From: Pseudomonas syringae | GTDB taxonomy: Bacteria > Pseudomonadota > Gammaproteobacteria > Pseudomonadales > Pseudomonadaceae | Length of the DNA stretch: 64,000 bases | Reading direction: 5' to 3' | NCBI RefSeq assembly: GCF_000737245.1 | Contig: NZ_JPQU01000056.1 | Location: 1 to 64,000 of the forward strand | In this document: in pieces, positions 43,198-52,084 of the stretch | Position numbering within the stretch: the first letter of the stretch is position 1 | Layout: every line of letters starts with the position of its first letter | The notes under the pieces: generated by a model | Database searches by the model: none | Told to the model about the DNA's origin: nothing | The model's input: the letters and a program-made list of their open reading frames with translations, nothing else | Translations under genes and position numbers: made by a program

Positions 43198-44406
43198 ATG
43201 ACAGCGTCTGCTGACACTCAAAACACCAGCTGGGTCAGTGTCTGCACACTGGCAGTAGCCGCCTTCATATTCATCACCACAGAATTCGCGCCCGTGGGTT
43301 TGCTCAGCGCCATCGCCAACAGCTTTGGTATGACCTCCGCTCAAGTGGGTCCCATGCTGACGGTCTATGCCTGGACCGTTTCACTCATGTCGCTGCCCAT
43401 GATGCTGCTGACCCGCAACATCGAGCGCCGTCTGCTGCTCAAGGTGGCCATCGGCGCATTGATCGCCAGCCACATCCTCCTCAGTCTGTCGCCCAACTTC
43501 ACCCTCGTAGTGATCAGCCGGGTCTGCATTGCCTTGGCCCACTCGGTGTTCTGGTCGATCACCGCCTCTCTCGCAGTGCGCCTGGCGCCGCAGGGTAATC
43601 GCGCGCGCGCCCTCAGTATTCTGGCCATGGGCTCATCCCTGGCCATGGTGCTGGGCATTCCAATCGGTCGACTGCTGGGCGAAAGCATGGGCTGGCGGGC
43701 CACGTTTCTGGCGATTGCCGGGGTTGCCTGCCTGATCTGGATTCTGCTGGCCAAGAAACTGCCCCTGTTGCCAACTCAGAACAGCGGCAGCCTGACCAGC
43801 CTGCCGATCCTGTTCAAGCGTCCGGCGTTGGTGTCGCTGTACTGGATCACCGCTCTGGTGGTGACGGCCAATTTCACGGCCTACACCTACATCGAGTCGT
43901 TCGTGCAAAAGGTTGGCGGTTTCAGTGAAGGGACCACGACCTGGTTATTGCTGTTGTTCGGTCTGGCTGGACTACTGGGTTCGATGGTGTTCAGCAAGCT
44001 GGATACCCGCTTCCCGAAAAACCTGACCGCACTGGCGATCGGCTCGTTGTGCCTGTGCCTGGGCCTGATGTTCTGGGCGTCATGGAGCATTTATACGCTG
44101 GTGGTCGTGTTCGCTTTGTGGGGGCTGGCGATGTTGTGTTTCGGCGTGCAGATGCAATCCCAGGTCATCAGTCTGGCGCCGGATGCCACTGACGTCGCGA
44201 CCGCTTTGCACTCGGCCATCTATAACATCGGCATTGGTGGCGGCGCGCTGCTGGGCAGTATCGTCGTGCATCACCTGGGTTCGGCATGGGTGGGCGTTAT
44301 CGGCGGCCTGGCGGCAGCAGTGGCTCTGGCGTTGTGCCTGTTCAACGCCAGACGGTTCGAGAAAGCCGCGCGGGCAGCCGCTCGGGAATCAGGGCTGCAG
44401 GGTTAG
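43198..44406 (+). CDS. MFS transporter, DHA1 (SotB/YdeA-like sugar-efflux) type
   Basis: A 402-residue, twelve-helix major facilitator. The beginning (SVCTLAVAAFIFITTEFAPVG, then AQVGPMLTVYAWTVSLMSLP) is characteristic of the SotB/YdeA/arabinose-efflux and chloramphenicol-efflux-like group. ATG 43198 follows GAGGATTC; an open frame further upstream (43093) reads through the hairpins and is not a likely start. It lies 110 nt after the sugar porter gene on the same strand. It would export a sugar, or a drug-like compound, in exchange for protons. Confidence 0.88.
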   Translation: MTASADTQNTSWVSVCTLAVAAFIFITTEFAPVGLLSAIANSFGMTSAQVGPMLTVYAWTVSLMSLPMMLLTRNIERRLLLKVAIGALIASHILLSLSPNFTLVVISRVCIALAHSVFWSITASLAVRLAPQGNRARALSILAMGSSLAMVLGIPIGRLLGESMGWRATFLAIAGVACLIWILLAKKLPLLPTQNSGSLTSLPILFKRPALVSLYWITALVVTANFTAYTYIESFVQKVGGFSEGTTTWLLLLFGLAGLLGSMVFSKLDTRFPKNLTALAIGSLCLCLGLMFWASWSIYTLVVVFALWGLAMLCFGVQMQSQVISLAPDATDVATALHSAIYNIGIGGGALLGSIVVHHLGSAWVGVIGGLAAAVALALCLFNARRFEKAARAAARESGLQG

Positions 44407-44412
44407 TCCACG

Positions 44413-46887
44413 TCAGAGCGGATCAAGTTCTTTGCGACGCTCATCGGCCGGGACCGGGTACCCGAACAGATGACCCTGAAAGTGTGAGCAGCCCTCTGCC
44501 TCAAGCTGAGCCTGCTGCTCCAGGGTTTCGACGCCCTCGGCAGTGACCTTGATGTTCAGGCTGTTACTCATACCGGTGATGGCCCTGACGATGGACAACG
44601 CTTCGCGACTCTGCCCCATGTCGCGAACAAACGACTTGTCGATCTTGATGCGATCGAACGAGAACGAGCGCAAATATCCCAGCGATGAATAGCCCGTACC
44701 AAAATCATCCAGCACAATACTGATCCCCAATTCCTTGAGCGCCCGCAAGGTATGAATATTCTCTTCGCTATTCTCCAGCAGAACTGACTCGGTGATCTCC
44801 AGCTCCAGACGATCGGCTTCAAGGCCCGAATCAGAAAGTGCCAGTGCCACGATGTCCACTAACCCGGGTTTGTTGAATTGCACCGACGACAGATTCACCG
44901 CCACGGTTTGTCGTGTGCCCCAGCTGGCCGCCTCGCGGCATGCCAGATTCAGGGCGCGGCTGCCGATTTCATGAATCAACCCGGTTTCTTCGGCAATGGG
45001 AATGAAGTCCAGAGGCATGATCGTACCCTTGGTTGGATGCTCCCAACGCATCAAGGCTTCATAGCCGCAGATGCGTCTGTCCCGGCTGTCGATGATTGGC
45101 TGGTAATGCAGTTGCAACTGGCCCAGATGCAGCGCGGTGCGCAGGTCGGTCTCGATGCTGCGACGGGCGCGGGCTGCATCACTCAGCTCGGGGCGGAAAT
45201 ACTCGTGGCGGTTGCGACCGTTGCGTTTGGCTTCGTAAAGCGCCATATCCGCAAAGCCCAAAAGTTGCTGGGCGCTGTCATGGTCATCCGGTGCTATGGA
45301 AATGCCGATGCTGACCCCAACAACAAGACTGTGCTCCTCAACTGAAAACGGCCTGGTGATCGCCGAGATGAGTCGTTGCGCAGTGCTGCCAGCGGCCTCG
45401 TAATCCTCCAGTGCCGTCAGCACAATGGCGAACTCGTCACCGCCAAGCCTCGCCAGGGTATCGTGCTCACGCAACTCAGCGCGCAGGCGCTTGCCCAGCG
45501 CGTTCAGCAGTTTATCGCCGAATGCATGACCGAACGCGTCATTGATATGTTTGAAGTTATCCAGATCCAGACATAAAACACCGGTCAACTTTCCCGGGTG
45601 CTGATCCAGCTCAAGAGCCAGCCGCTCGTTAAACAGGGTTCGGTTGGGCAACCCCGTAAGCGCATCGTGATGAGCCATGTGCTGGATCTGAGTTTGAGCG
45701 GCCAACTCGTCAGTGACGTCCTCTGCGACAAACAACACGTAGTTGGACTGGCCTTCGAGGTTCTTGCACAGCAAGGCCCGACTGCGAAGGGTGCGGTCTC
45801 CGATAACCGTCGCAACCAGCGTTTCGGCCACCTGTACACCGGGTTTGCGAAACACCCTCTCCAGCTGCTGCTCGATGTATTGGGCGACGTCCGGCTGCAA
45901 ACACGCACTGATCGTGCGGCCCACCATACTTGCCTGCCGGTAGCAAAACAGGCGCTGGGCTTGCTGATTGGCCAGCAGCACCCTTTTGGTCACAGCGTCC
46001 TGAACGATGACGCTGGCAGGAATGTTGGCGATCACAGAATCAAGGAAGCGCGACAGCGACGTCATTTCCTGGCTGTATTGCTCGGCCAGCTCTTTGGCAC
46101 TGACCAGCTCAAGCTCGTAGCGGCGGCGCTCGCTGATGTCCCGGGTGACCTTGGCAAAACCGATCAGTTGCCCGCTTTCATCGTCATAGATCGCATCGAT
46201 CACCACGCTGGTCCAGAAATGGCTGCCGTCCTTGCGTTGACGAATACCTTCAGCGGCGAAACGGCCGTTTCTGCGCGCGGTTTCCAGCCCGGCCTGGGGC
46301 AAGCCCTTGGCTCGGTCCTGAGGGGTATAGAACACCGAAAAATGCTGACCGATGATTTCTTCTGCTTTGTAGCCTTTGGTCCGCTGCGCCCCGACATTCC
46401 AGTTCACCACGTGACCCTGGAGATCGAGCATATAAATCGCGTAATCAGTGACGCCCTGCACCAGCAGACGAAAACGACGTTCCTGCTCCTGTTGAGCAAG
46501 TTGAGCCTGGCGCTGCACGGTGCAGTCGCGGGTGACTTTGGCGAAACCCAGCAATTCGCCCGCCTCGCCCCAGATCGCATCAATGACCACATGAGCCCAG
46601 AACGAGGTTCCGTCCTTGCGCAGCCGCCAGCCCTGATCCTCGAAGCGTCCGGTCGTCCCGGCAACCTGCAGGTTTCTGTCCGGCAGGCCGGCGGCAATGT
46701 CTTGCCGGGTATAGAAAGCCGAGAAATGCTGGCCTACGATTTCGCCTGCGGTATAGCCCTTGGCGCGCTCCGCTCCCGGATTCCAGTTCGCTACGATGCC
46801 TTGCGGGGTGAGCATGTAAATCGCGTAATCGATCACACTTTGAATCAACTGGCGATACATCAGGTCGGAGCTTTCACTCATCGGCAT
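44413..46887 (-). CDS. PAS-PAS-PAS-GGDEF-EAL c-di-GMP protein
   Basis: An 824-residue cytoplasmic protein. Two closely similar PAS/PAC units (about 8-125 and 135-255, both with WN.GA.R.KGY and QHFS.FYT), a third PAS-like domain (280-395), GGDEF (400-565) with intact LGGDEFAIV near 482 and an inhibitory I-site R-E-H-D five residues before it, and EAL (575-815) with YEALMRW near 611, EITES, DDFGTGYSS and AEGVET. Both activities look possible; the I-site suggests product control. No membrane segments. It is convergent with the MFS gene (6 nt between stop codons). Confidence 0.93.
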   Translation of the reverse strand: MPMSESSDLMYRQLIQSVIDYAIYMLTPQGIVANWNPGAERAKGYTAGEIVGQHFSAFYTRQDIAAGLPDRNLQVAGTTGRFEDQGWRLRKDGTSFWAHVVIDAIWGEAGELLGFAKVTRDCTVQRQAQLAQQEQERRFRLLVQGVTDYAIYMLDLQGHVVNWNVGAQRTKGYKAEEIIGQHFSVFYTPQDRAKGLPQAGLETARRNGRFAAEGIRQRKDGSHFWTSVVIDAIYDDESGQLIGFAKVTRDISERRRYELELVSAKELAEQYSQEMTSLSRFLDSVIANIPASVIVQDAVTKRVLLANQQAQRLFCYRQASMVGRTISACLQPDVAQYIEQQLERVFRKPGVQVAETLVATVIGDRTLRSRALLCKNLEGQSNYVLFVAEDVTDELAAQTQIQHMAHHDALTGLPNRTLFNERLALELDQHPGKLTGVLCLDLDNFKHINDAFGHAFGDKLLNALGKRLRAELREHDTLARLGGDEFAIVLTALEDYEAAGSTAQRLISAITRPFSVEEHSLVVGVSIGISIAPDDHDSAQQLLGFADMALYEAKRNGRNRHEYFRPELSDAARARRSIETDLRTALHLGQLQLHYQPIIDSRDRRICGYEALMRWEHPTKGTIMPLDFIPIAEETGLIHEIGSRALNLACREAASWGTRQTVAVNLSSVQFNKPGLVDIVALALSDSGLEADRLELEITESVLLENSEENIHTLRALKELGISIVLDDFGTGYSSLGYLRSFSFDRIKIDKSFVRDMGQSREALSIVRAITGMSNSLNIKVTAEGVETLEQQAQLEAEGCSHFQGHLFGYPVPADERRKELDPL

Positions 46888-47051
46888 TACAGCGAACCTC
46901 AGCTGAATTCAAAGCCGGCTATCCATGGCAGTGACAGGTATAACCAGGTACTTTTGCGCTAAGTATCATAATGCCACTAATGGTAGGGTTATTGGCAGAG
47001 ATTTAAGGTGATTGAGCGCACAACTCCAGCGAATTTCTAAATTGAAACGAT

Positions 47052-47128
47052 TGCTGCAGGAGCGGTCGCAGGTTGCGAAGACGGTGCACCTGTCAAACCG
47101 CGACTCGCAGCCTCGGCAGCTCCTGCGG
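47052..47128. repeat. REP-type fold-back (GCTGCAGGAGC class)
   Basis: CTGCAGGAGCGGTCGCAGGT ... TCGCAGCCTCGGCAGCTCCTGCGG form imperfect arms. It lies in the 318-nt gap between two divergent GGDEF-EAL genes; the rest of that gap is A+T-rich and presumably holds both promoters. Confidence 0.65.
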
Positions 47129-47205
47129 ATCAGTAAAATCTGTAATATTTTTGTTACACACTGGTAGTAATGTGGCGTTTTCTTGCGGCTGGAAGAATGA
47201 GAGTG

Positions 47206-49530
47206 ATGCGCCTGTTTTCTTCCTCGTTGAGCCTGCTTCGGCTGCTGCTGGGCATCTTGTGTGCCGCCACCCTCGCTTTTCTGTGGGGCTTGTTTCTTCA
47301 ACAGAAAGCCACTTCCGAGCACGAAGCACTGGCCGCCAAAGCCGCAGAACACCTTAATCTGGCAACCATTGCCGCGGAAAACCTGCGGCAACTGGTTGAC
47401 CGCGCCCAAGCCATCGGCAAAGTCGCGCGCAGTGATATTGAAGATCGCGATCAGCGCAATTGGGGTCTGGTGCGCATGCTCGCCGAGGACCCGGTCCTCA
47501 AACGCATGACCCTGTACAGCAAAGATGGCAGGCTTCTGTCCGGCACTCATGTCGATGAGCCACAACAACTGTCCGCTAACTGGCTGGAACAACTTCAAAA
47601 GCACTTCGCCCTGTACGGCCTCAAGCCTTTGTTGCCGGGCTCAATCAGCGGTCAGACTGGCTCGCCCTCACCCAGCTGGCGACTACCGTTCCTGCTCCCG
47701 CTCACCGATCCCGCTGCACGCGAGCTCGAAAGCGTGTTGCTGGTCCAGCTGGACATCGGCTATCTGGCGGCGCTTTTTGAGCGCATCGATCTAGGCCGCA
47801 GCGGCATGATGCGTTTGCTGGATAACACGGGCCAGGAACGGCTGCGCATCACCAGCAGCGGCGTCGTGATCTCTGGAGCAGCATTCAGCCCGGAATTACC
47901 ATTCAGCGCTCAGGAAGCCGGGGAAATCACCCAATACGCCGCCTCGGCAAACTATCAGAGCTTGTATCGACGCATGGCGCCACGTGGCTTCAGCATCGTG
48001 ATCAGCCAGCAGCGTGACGAAATCCTCGCCTCCTCAAGGCTGACTTACCAACGCCAGTTCTGGCTGAATGTGTGCATGACAGTTTTCATTCTCGCCAGCC
48101 TGATCTGGACTTTGCGAGTACTGCGCCGACGTCAGGAAGCCTTCGCGGCTCTGGAGCAGGCTCAGCAGATCAATCAGCAGCTGATCAGTCGTCTGGAAGA
48201 CGAGCATCGGCGCAGCAGCCATGCCGCAGCAACCGACCATTTGAGCGGCCTGCACAATCGACGACAGTTCATGGAAGTGGCGGCGCAAGTCTTGACCCGG
48301 CAGCGCGGCAAGCGGCAGTTGTTGGCGATCCTGTTCATTGACATGGACCGTTTCAAGTCGATCAACGATTCCCTGGGGCACCGCACGGGAGACTTGCTGT
48401 TGCAGGCAGTGGCCGGACGCATCAGCCGCATGCTGGAGCCGAGCGACGAAGCTGCGCGTTTCGGCGGCGACGAATTTGTGGTGCTGCTGGCAGGCGAACG
48501 CAGCGAAGAACAGATCGATGCCTGGGCTCGCAGCCTGGTGGAAAAACTGTCTGCGATTTACTCCCTGGAAGGACACGAACTGAGCACCAGCCCTAGCGTT
48601 GGCGTCAGCATTTGCCCGCGGGATGGGCAAGACATCGACGACATGATTCGCTGCGCGGACGCGGCCATGTACTCGGCCAAGCGAGCGGGCCGTGGTCAAT
48701 ATCGTTTCTTCGACCCGTCGCTGAACGTCTCGGATATCAAAGAGTTCATCCTTGAACAGGCCTTTACCGGTGCATTGAGTGAACGCCAGTTCTTGCTCCA
48801 CTACCAACCGCAAATCCGCCTGGATTCCATGCTGGTGGAAAGTTATGAGGCGTTGGTGCGCTGGCAGCATCCAGACTTCGGTTTGCTGTATCCGGATCAA
48901 TTCATTTCCCTGGCCGAACGCAGCGGATTCATCATCGCACTGGGCTGGGAAGTCTTGCGCCTGGCCTGCGAAGACCTGGCACGCTGGCAAGCCCAGGGCC
49001 GGGACTCAAGGCTGGCGATCAACATTTCAGCGATACAGCTGCGCCAGGCAGACTTCAGCGAAAAATTGCTGAGCGAACTGAAGCGTTACCGCATCCTGCC
49101 ACAGCGCCTGGAACTGGAAATTACCGAGACCTCGGTGCTGGATCCGGAAGGCCATGGCATCGAACATCTGCAACGCCTGCGCCATGCAGGTCTGGCCATC
49201 AGTCTCGACGATTTCGGCCAGGGTTATGCGGGCTTCGCTCATCTGCAATTACTGCCGCTGACCAAACTGAAGATCGACCGAGCGGTCATCGCGCCCTTGT
49301 CCAACAGTCCCGATGACAACCCAATCGTGGCCTCTACCATCATTCTCGCCAAGCGTCTGGGCCTGGAAGTCGTTGCTGAAGGCGTGGAAACCCGCGAGCA
49401 ACTCATCTGCCTGAAGCTGGCTGGTTGCGACATGGTGCAGGGCTACCATTTCAGCCGGCCGATGTCGGCCGAACAGCTCAATGAATACGCTCCTTTTATC
49501 AACGCGATGGATACCGCATGCGCTCAGTAA
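47206..49530 (+). CDS. membrane-bound GGDEF-EAL sensor
   Basis: A 774-residue inner-membrane protein. Helix 1 (SLLRLLLGILCAATLAFLWGL, residues 8-28), a periplasmic region of about 250 residues resembling a Cache/CHASE sensor, helix 2 (FWLNVCMTVFILASLIWTL, about 285), a coiled linker, GGDEF (335-500, ARFGGDEFVVLLAG near 419) and EAL (510-765, YEALVRW near 546, DDFGQGYAG, AEGVET). The I-site Arg is missing (EPSD instead of RxxD), so product inhibition is not expected. Start 47206 has GGAAG ten nt upstream; 47197 and 47170 are possible. Its stop lies inside the PhnD-like gene, which strongly suggests a functional pair. Confidence 0.9.
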   Translation: MRLFSSSLSLLRLLLGILCAATLAFLWGLFLQQKATSEHEALAAKAAEHLNLATIAAENLRQLVDRAQAIGKVARSDIEDRDQRNWGLVRMLAEDPVLKRMTLYSKDGRLLSGTHVDEPQQLSANWLEQLQKHFALYGLKPLLPGSISGQTGSPSPSWRLPFLLPLTDPAARELESVLLVQLDIGYLAALFERIDLGRSGMMRLLDNTGQERLRITSSGVVISGAAFSPELPFSAQEAGEITQYAASANYQSLYRRMAPRGFSIVISQQRDEILASSRLTYQRQFWLNVCMTVFILASLIWTLRVLRRRQEAFAALEQAQQINQQLISRLEDEHRRSSHAAATDHLSGLHNRRQFMEVAAQVLTRQRGKRQLLAILFIDMDRFKSINDSLGHRTGDLLLQAVAGRISRMLEPSDEAARFGGDEFVVLLAGERSEEQIDAWARSLVEKLSAIYSLEGHELSTSPSVGVSICPRDGQDIDDMIRCADAAMYSAKRAGRGQYRFFDPSLNVSDIKEFILEQAFTGALSERQFLLHYQPQIRLDSMLVESYEALVRWQHPDFGLLYPDQFISLAERSGFIIALGWEVLRLACEDLARWQAQGRDSRLAINISAIQLRQADFSEKLLSELKRYRILPQRLELEITETSVLDPEGHGIEHLQRLRHAGLAISLDDFGQGYAGFAHLQLLPLTKLKIDRAVIAPLSNSPDDNPIVASTIILAKRLGLEVVAEGVETREQLICLKLAGCDMVQGYHFSRPMSAEQLNEYAPFINAMDTACAQ

Positions 49531-50402
49531 AATGGTTGGCCGGGCTTTTAACGACGGCGTTGATGACATCAGCGCTGACCACCACGGTGCATGCCCAATG
49601 CACCCAACGCAGCCTGCGCGTTGCGATCATTCCCAATACCAGCAAGCCTTTGGAAGTGTTACGCCGGGACTATCAGCCGCTGCTCGAACGCTTGAGCACT
49701 TCGCTGCACATGCCGGTGGACCTGGTGTCTACCTCTTCGTCCTATGAAAGCGTGATTGATGCGATCGTCTCTGGTGGCGTGGACGTTGCCTGGCTTGGGC
49801 CTGCTTCCTATGTGATGGCTCGCCAGCGGGACCCTCGCATCGAACCGTTCGCCAGCCTGACGATCAGCCCTGGCTTCTTCACTCCTGCGGGCCACCACTA
49901 CCAGTCGTTACTGCTGACCCGACGCGGTACCTTCGACAAGGTTGAAGCATTACGCGGCGCCCAGGTGGCCTTGAGCGATCCGGCCAGCACCTCCGGCAGC
50001 GTGGTGCCTAACGCTGAGTTTTCCGTGAAAGTCGGCCAGCCCCTCACCCGGTTTTTCAGCTCGGTGGTTTACGCAGGCTCCCACAGCAAATCCCTGGACA
50101 CCCTGCTGGACGGCAGAGTGGATGCAGCCTTTGTCGCCAGTGTTGAAGTCGATGCCTATCTGAACAACGGACGTATCGGGCGTGACACCTTCAATGTCCT
50201 GTGGCGTTCGGAGCCCATCTACTACTCACCTTACGTGTTCAGCGGCAGCCTCTGTCCGGAGTTAAAGGAGCAGATCCGCAAGGCCATGCTCAATGACCAG
50301 CAAGGCCTTTCCGCATTTCTCCAGTCCCAGGAAGCCTCGGGCCTGTTCCCGGCCAGCCATGCTGAATACGAGCCGTTGTTGCGGATGATGCAGATGCGTT
50401 GA
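49518..50402 (+). CDS. PhnD-like periplasmic binding protein paired with the c-di-GMP sensor
   Basis: A 294-residue exported protein: signal peptide (LAGLLTTALMTSALTTTVHA, cleavage near 27) and a PhnD/phosphonate-binding-type domain (LRVAIIPNTSKPLEVLRRDY, GGVDVAWLGPASYVMA, ALSDPASTSGSVVPN). The last motif is the ligand-binding turn of the family. It overlaps the 3' end of the GGDEF-EAL gene by 13 nt and has no ABC permease or ATPase nearby, so it is more likely a ligand-sensing subunit that docks on the periplasmic part of that protein than a transport component. The ligand is unknown. Confidence 0.9.
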   Translation: MRSVKWLAGLLTTALMTSALTTTVHAQCTQRSLRVAIIPNTSKPLEVLRRDYQPLLERLSTSLHMPVDLVSTSSSYESVIDAIVSGGVDVAWLGPASYVMARQRDPRIEPFASLTISPGFFTPAGHHYQSLLLTRRGTFDKVEALRGAQVALSDPASTSGSVVPNAEFSVKVGQPLTRFFSSVVYAGSHSKSLDTLLDGRVDAAFVASVEVDAYLNNGRIGRDTFNVLWRSEPIYYSPYVFSGSLCPELKEQIRKAMLNDQQGLSAFLQSQEASGLFPASHAEYEPLLRMMQMR

Positions 50403-50432
50403 CGCGCGCGGTGCCCCTGAAAGAACTGGATC

Positions 50433-50723
50433 CCTGTGGGAGCCGAGCTTGCTCGCGAAGAACGATGACGCGGTATACCTGTAGAACCGAGTGGCCTGAA
50501 TCGCGGGCAAGCACCGCTCCCACAGGTTCGGTGATCGCCGCGGGAGCACGCTTGCCCGCGAAGAAAGATCACGCGGTATACCTGTAGAACCGAGGCGCCT
50601 GAATCGCGGGCAAGTCGGAATACCACCCACTCGCACCGTCAGGCTCGGTGATCGTGGTAAAAGCTGCCGAAGGCTGCGAATGGCGCGTGTCAGGCAAAAA
50701 TACCTTCGCAGCCTTCGGCAGCT
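50433..50723. repeat. REP cluster (two tandem doublets and a 19-bp perfect fold-back)
   Basis: 50433-50526: CCTGTGGGAGCCGAGCTTGC ... AAGCACCGCTCCCACAGG. 50538-50617: CCGCGGGAGCACGCTTGCCC ... TCGCGGGCAAGTCGG; both units share ACGCGGTATACCTGTAGAAC in the middle, so one is a copy of the other. 50662-50723: AGCTGCCGAAGGCTGCGAA and TTCGCAGCCTTCGGCAGCT are perfect 19-bp arms. Confidence 0.83.
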
Positions 50724-50770
50724 CCTACAAAAAGCGAGTGATGTGTTTGGTCATAAAGAAAGGTCAGAGC

Positions 50771-50796
50771 AATGTGCGCCGCGAGCGGCGCACATT
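50771..50796 (-). terminator. terminator of the carboxynorspermidine genes
   Basis: AATGTGCGCCG and CGGCGCACATT are perfect 11-bp arms around a 4-nt loop, 16 nt beyond the stop of the minus-strand gene at 50813. The T-tract is weak. Confidence 0.75.
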
Positions 50797-50812
50797 GTCT
50801 TTGTTGGCTACA

Positions 50813-52057
50813 TCAAACGATGGCGTCCCAAGGACGGTCGCCCTTGTCGTCCTTGATGCGGGTTGGCAGGCCCATGGCGTCAAGCAGCTTGAGGAACGGC
50901 TCGGCTGGCAGCTCTTCAACGTTGGCCATGCGCTGTACGTCCCATTCCCCACGGGCAACCAGCAGGGCTGCGGCCACCGGTGGTACGCCAGCGGTGTAGG
51001 AAATGCCCTGGCTGTCGGTTTCAGCGTAGGCTTCTTCGTGGTCGGCGACGTTGTAAATGAATACCTCGTGCGGCTGACCGTTGCGGGTACCTTTGACCAG
51101 ATCACCGATGCAGGTCTTGCCGGTGTAGCCCGGCGCCAGCGAAGACGGATCCGGCAGCACCGCCTTGACCACTTTCAACGGCACGATTTCCACGCCCTCA
51201 GCAGTCTTCACTGGCTGCTCGGACAGCAGGCCCAGCTTGTTGAGCACGGTGAAGACATTGATGTAGTGCTCGCCAAAGCTCATCCAGAAACGCACGTTCG
51301 GCACGTCGAGGTTCTTGGACAGCGAGTGCACTTCATCGTGACCGGTCAGGTACAGGTTCTGCGAACCCACCACTGGCAGATCATCGGTACGTTTGACTTC
51401 GAACATGCTGTTGGTGGTCCATTGGCTGTTCTGCCAGCTGTACACCTGCCCGGTAAATTCACGGAAGTTGATTTCGGGATCGAAGTTGGTCGCGAAATAC
51501 TTGCCGTGTGATCCCGCATTGACGTCGAGGATGTCGATGGAATCAATACGGTCGAAATGCTGTTGTTGCGCCAGTGCGGCATAGGCGTTGACTACGCCCG
51601 GGTCGAAACCCACACCGAGAATGGCGGTGACGTTCTTCTGCTGGCACTCTTCGAGGTGTTTCCACTCGTAATTGCCGTACCACGGCGGCGTCTCACAGAC
51701 TTTGCCTGGCTCTTCGTGGATGGCGGTGTCCAGATAGGCGACGCCGGTATCGATGCAGGCACGCAGCACCGACATGTTCAGAAACGATGAACCGACGTTG
51801 ATGACGATTTGCGATTCAGTCTCGAGGATAAGCGCCTTGGTCGCTTCGATATCCAGTGCATTGAGCGAGAAGGCTTTGATATCGGCGGGTTGCTTGAGAC
51901 TACCCTTGGCCTTGACGCTGTCGATGATGGCCTGGCATTTGGAGATGTTGCGCGACGCGATAGCAATACGACCGAGTTCGTCGTTGTGCTGCGCGCACTT
52001 GTGGGCCACCACCTTGGCGACACCTCCTGCACCAATGATAAGAACATTTTTCTTCAA
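50813..52057 (-). CDS. carboxynorspermidine synthase / saccharopine dehydrogenase family
   Basis: A 414-residue NADPH-dependent enzyme of the saccharopine-dehydrogenase-like family. The Rossmann motif VLIIGAGGVAKVVAHKCAQH (residues 5-24) and the family block ILGVGFDPGVVNAYAAL (about 145-161) are clear. Carboxynorspermidine synthase reductively joins aspartate semialdehyde with diaminopropane or putrescine to give carboxynorspermidine or carboxyspermidine. The next gene on the strand encodes the matching decarboxylase 27 nt upstream, so this is the alternative (S-adenosylmethionine-independent) triamine route. Which diamine is used cannot be told here. Confidence 0.92.
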   Translation of the reverse strand: MKKNVLIIGAGGVAKVVAHKCAQHNDELGRIAIASRNISKCQAIIDSVKAKGSLKQPADIKAFSLNALDIEATKALILETESQIVINVGSSFLNMSVLRACIDTGVAYLDTAIHEEPGKVCETPPWYGNYEWKHLEECQQKNVTAILGVGFDPGVVNAYAALAQQQHFDRIDSIDILDVNAGSHGKYFATNFDPEINFREFTGQVYSWQNSQWTTNSMFEVKRTDDLPVVGSQNLYLTGHDEVHSLSKNLDVPNVRFWMSFGEHYINVFTVLNKLGLLSEQPVKTAEGVEIVPLKVVKAVLPDPSSLAPGYTGKTCIGDLVKGTRNGQPHEVFIYNVADHEEAYAETDSQGISYTAGVPPVAAALLVARGEWDVQRMANVEELPAEPFLKLLDAMGLPTRIKDDKGDRPWDAIV

Positions 52058-52084
52058 TTTCTTTCTCTCTCCTTATCTGCCAGC

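Noticed and set aside
45598..46962. Open frame of 454 codons on the plus strand across the PAS-GGDEF-EAL gene
   Set aside because: Antisense frame without motifs; the minus-strand product is fully recognisable.
50433..50620. CRISPR-like regularly spaced repeats
   Set aside because: The repeated pieces are REP arms in inverted orientation with similar middles, not direct repeats with unique spacers, and there are no cas genes.
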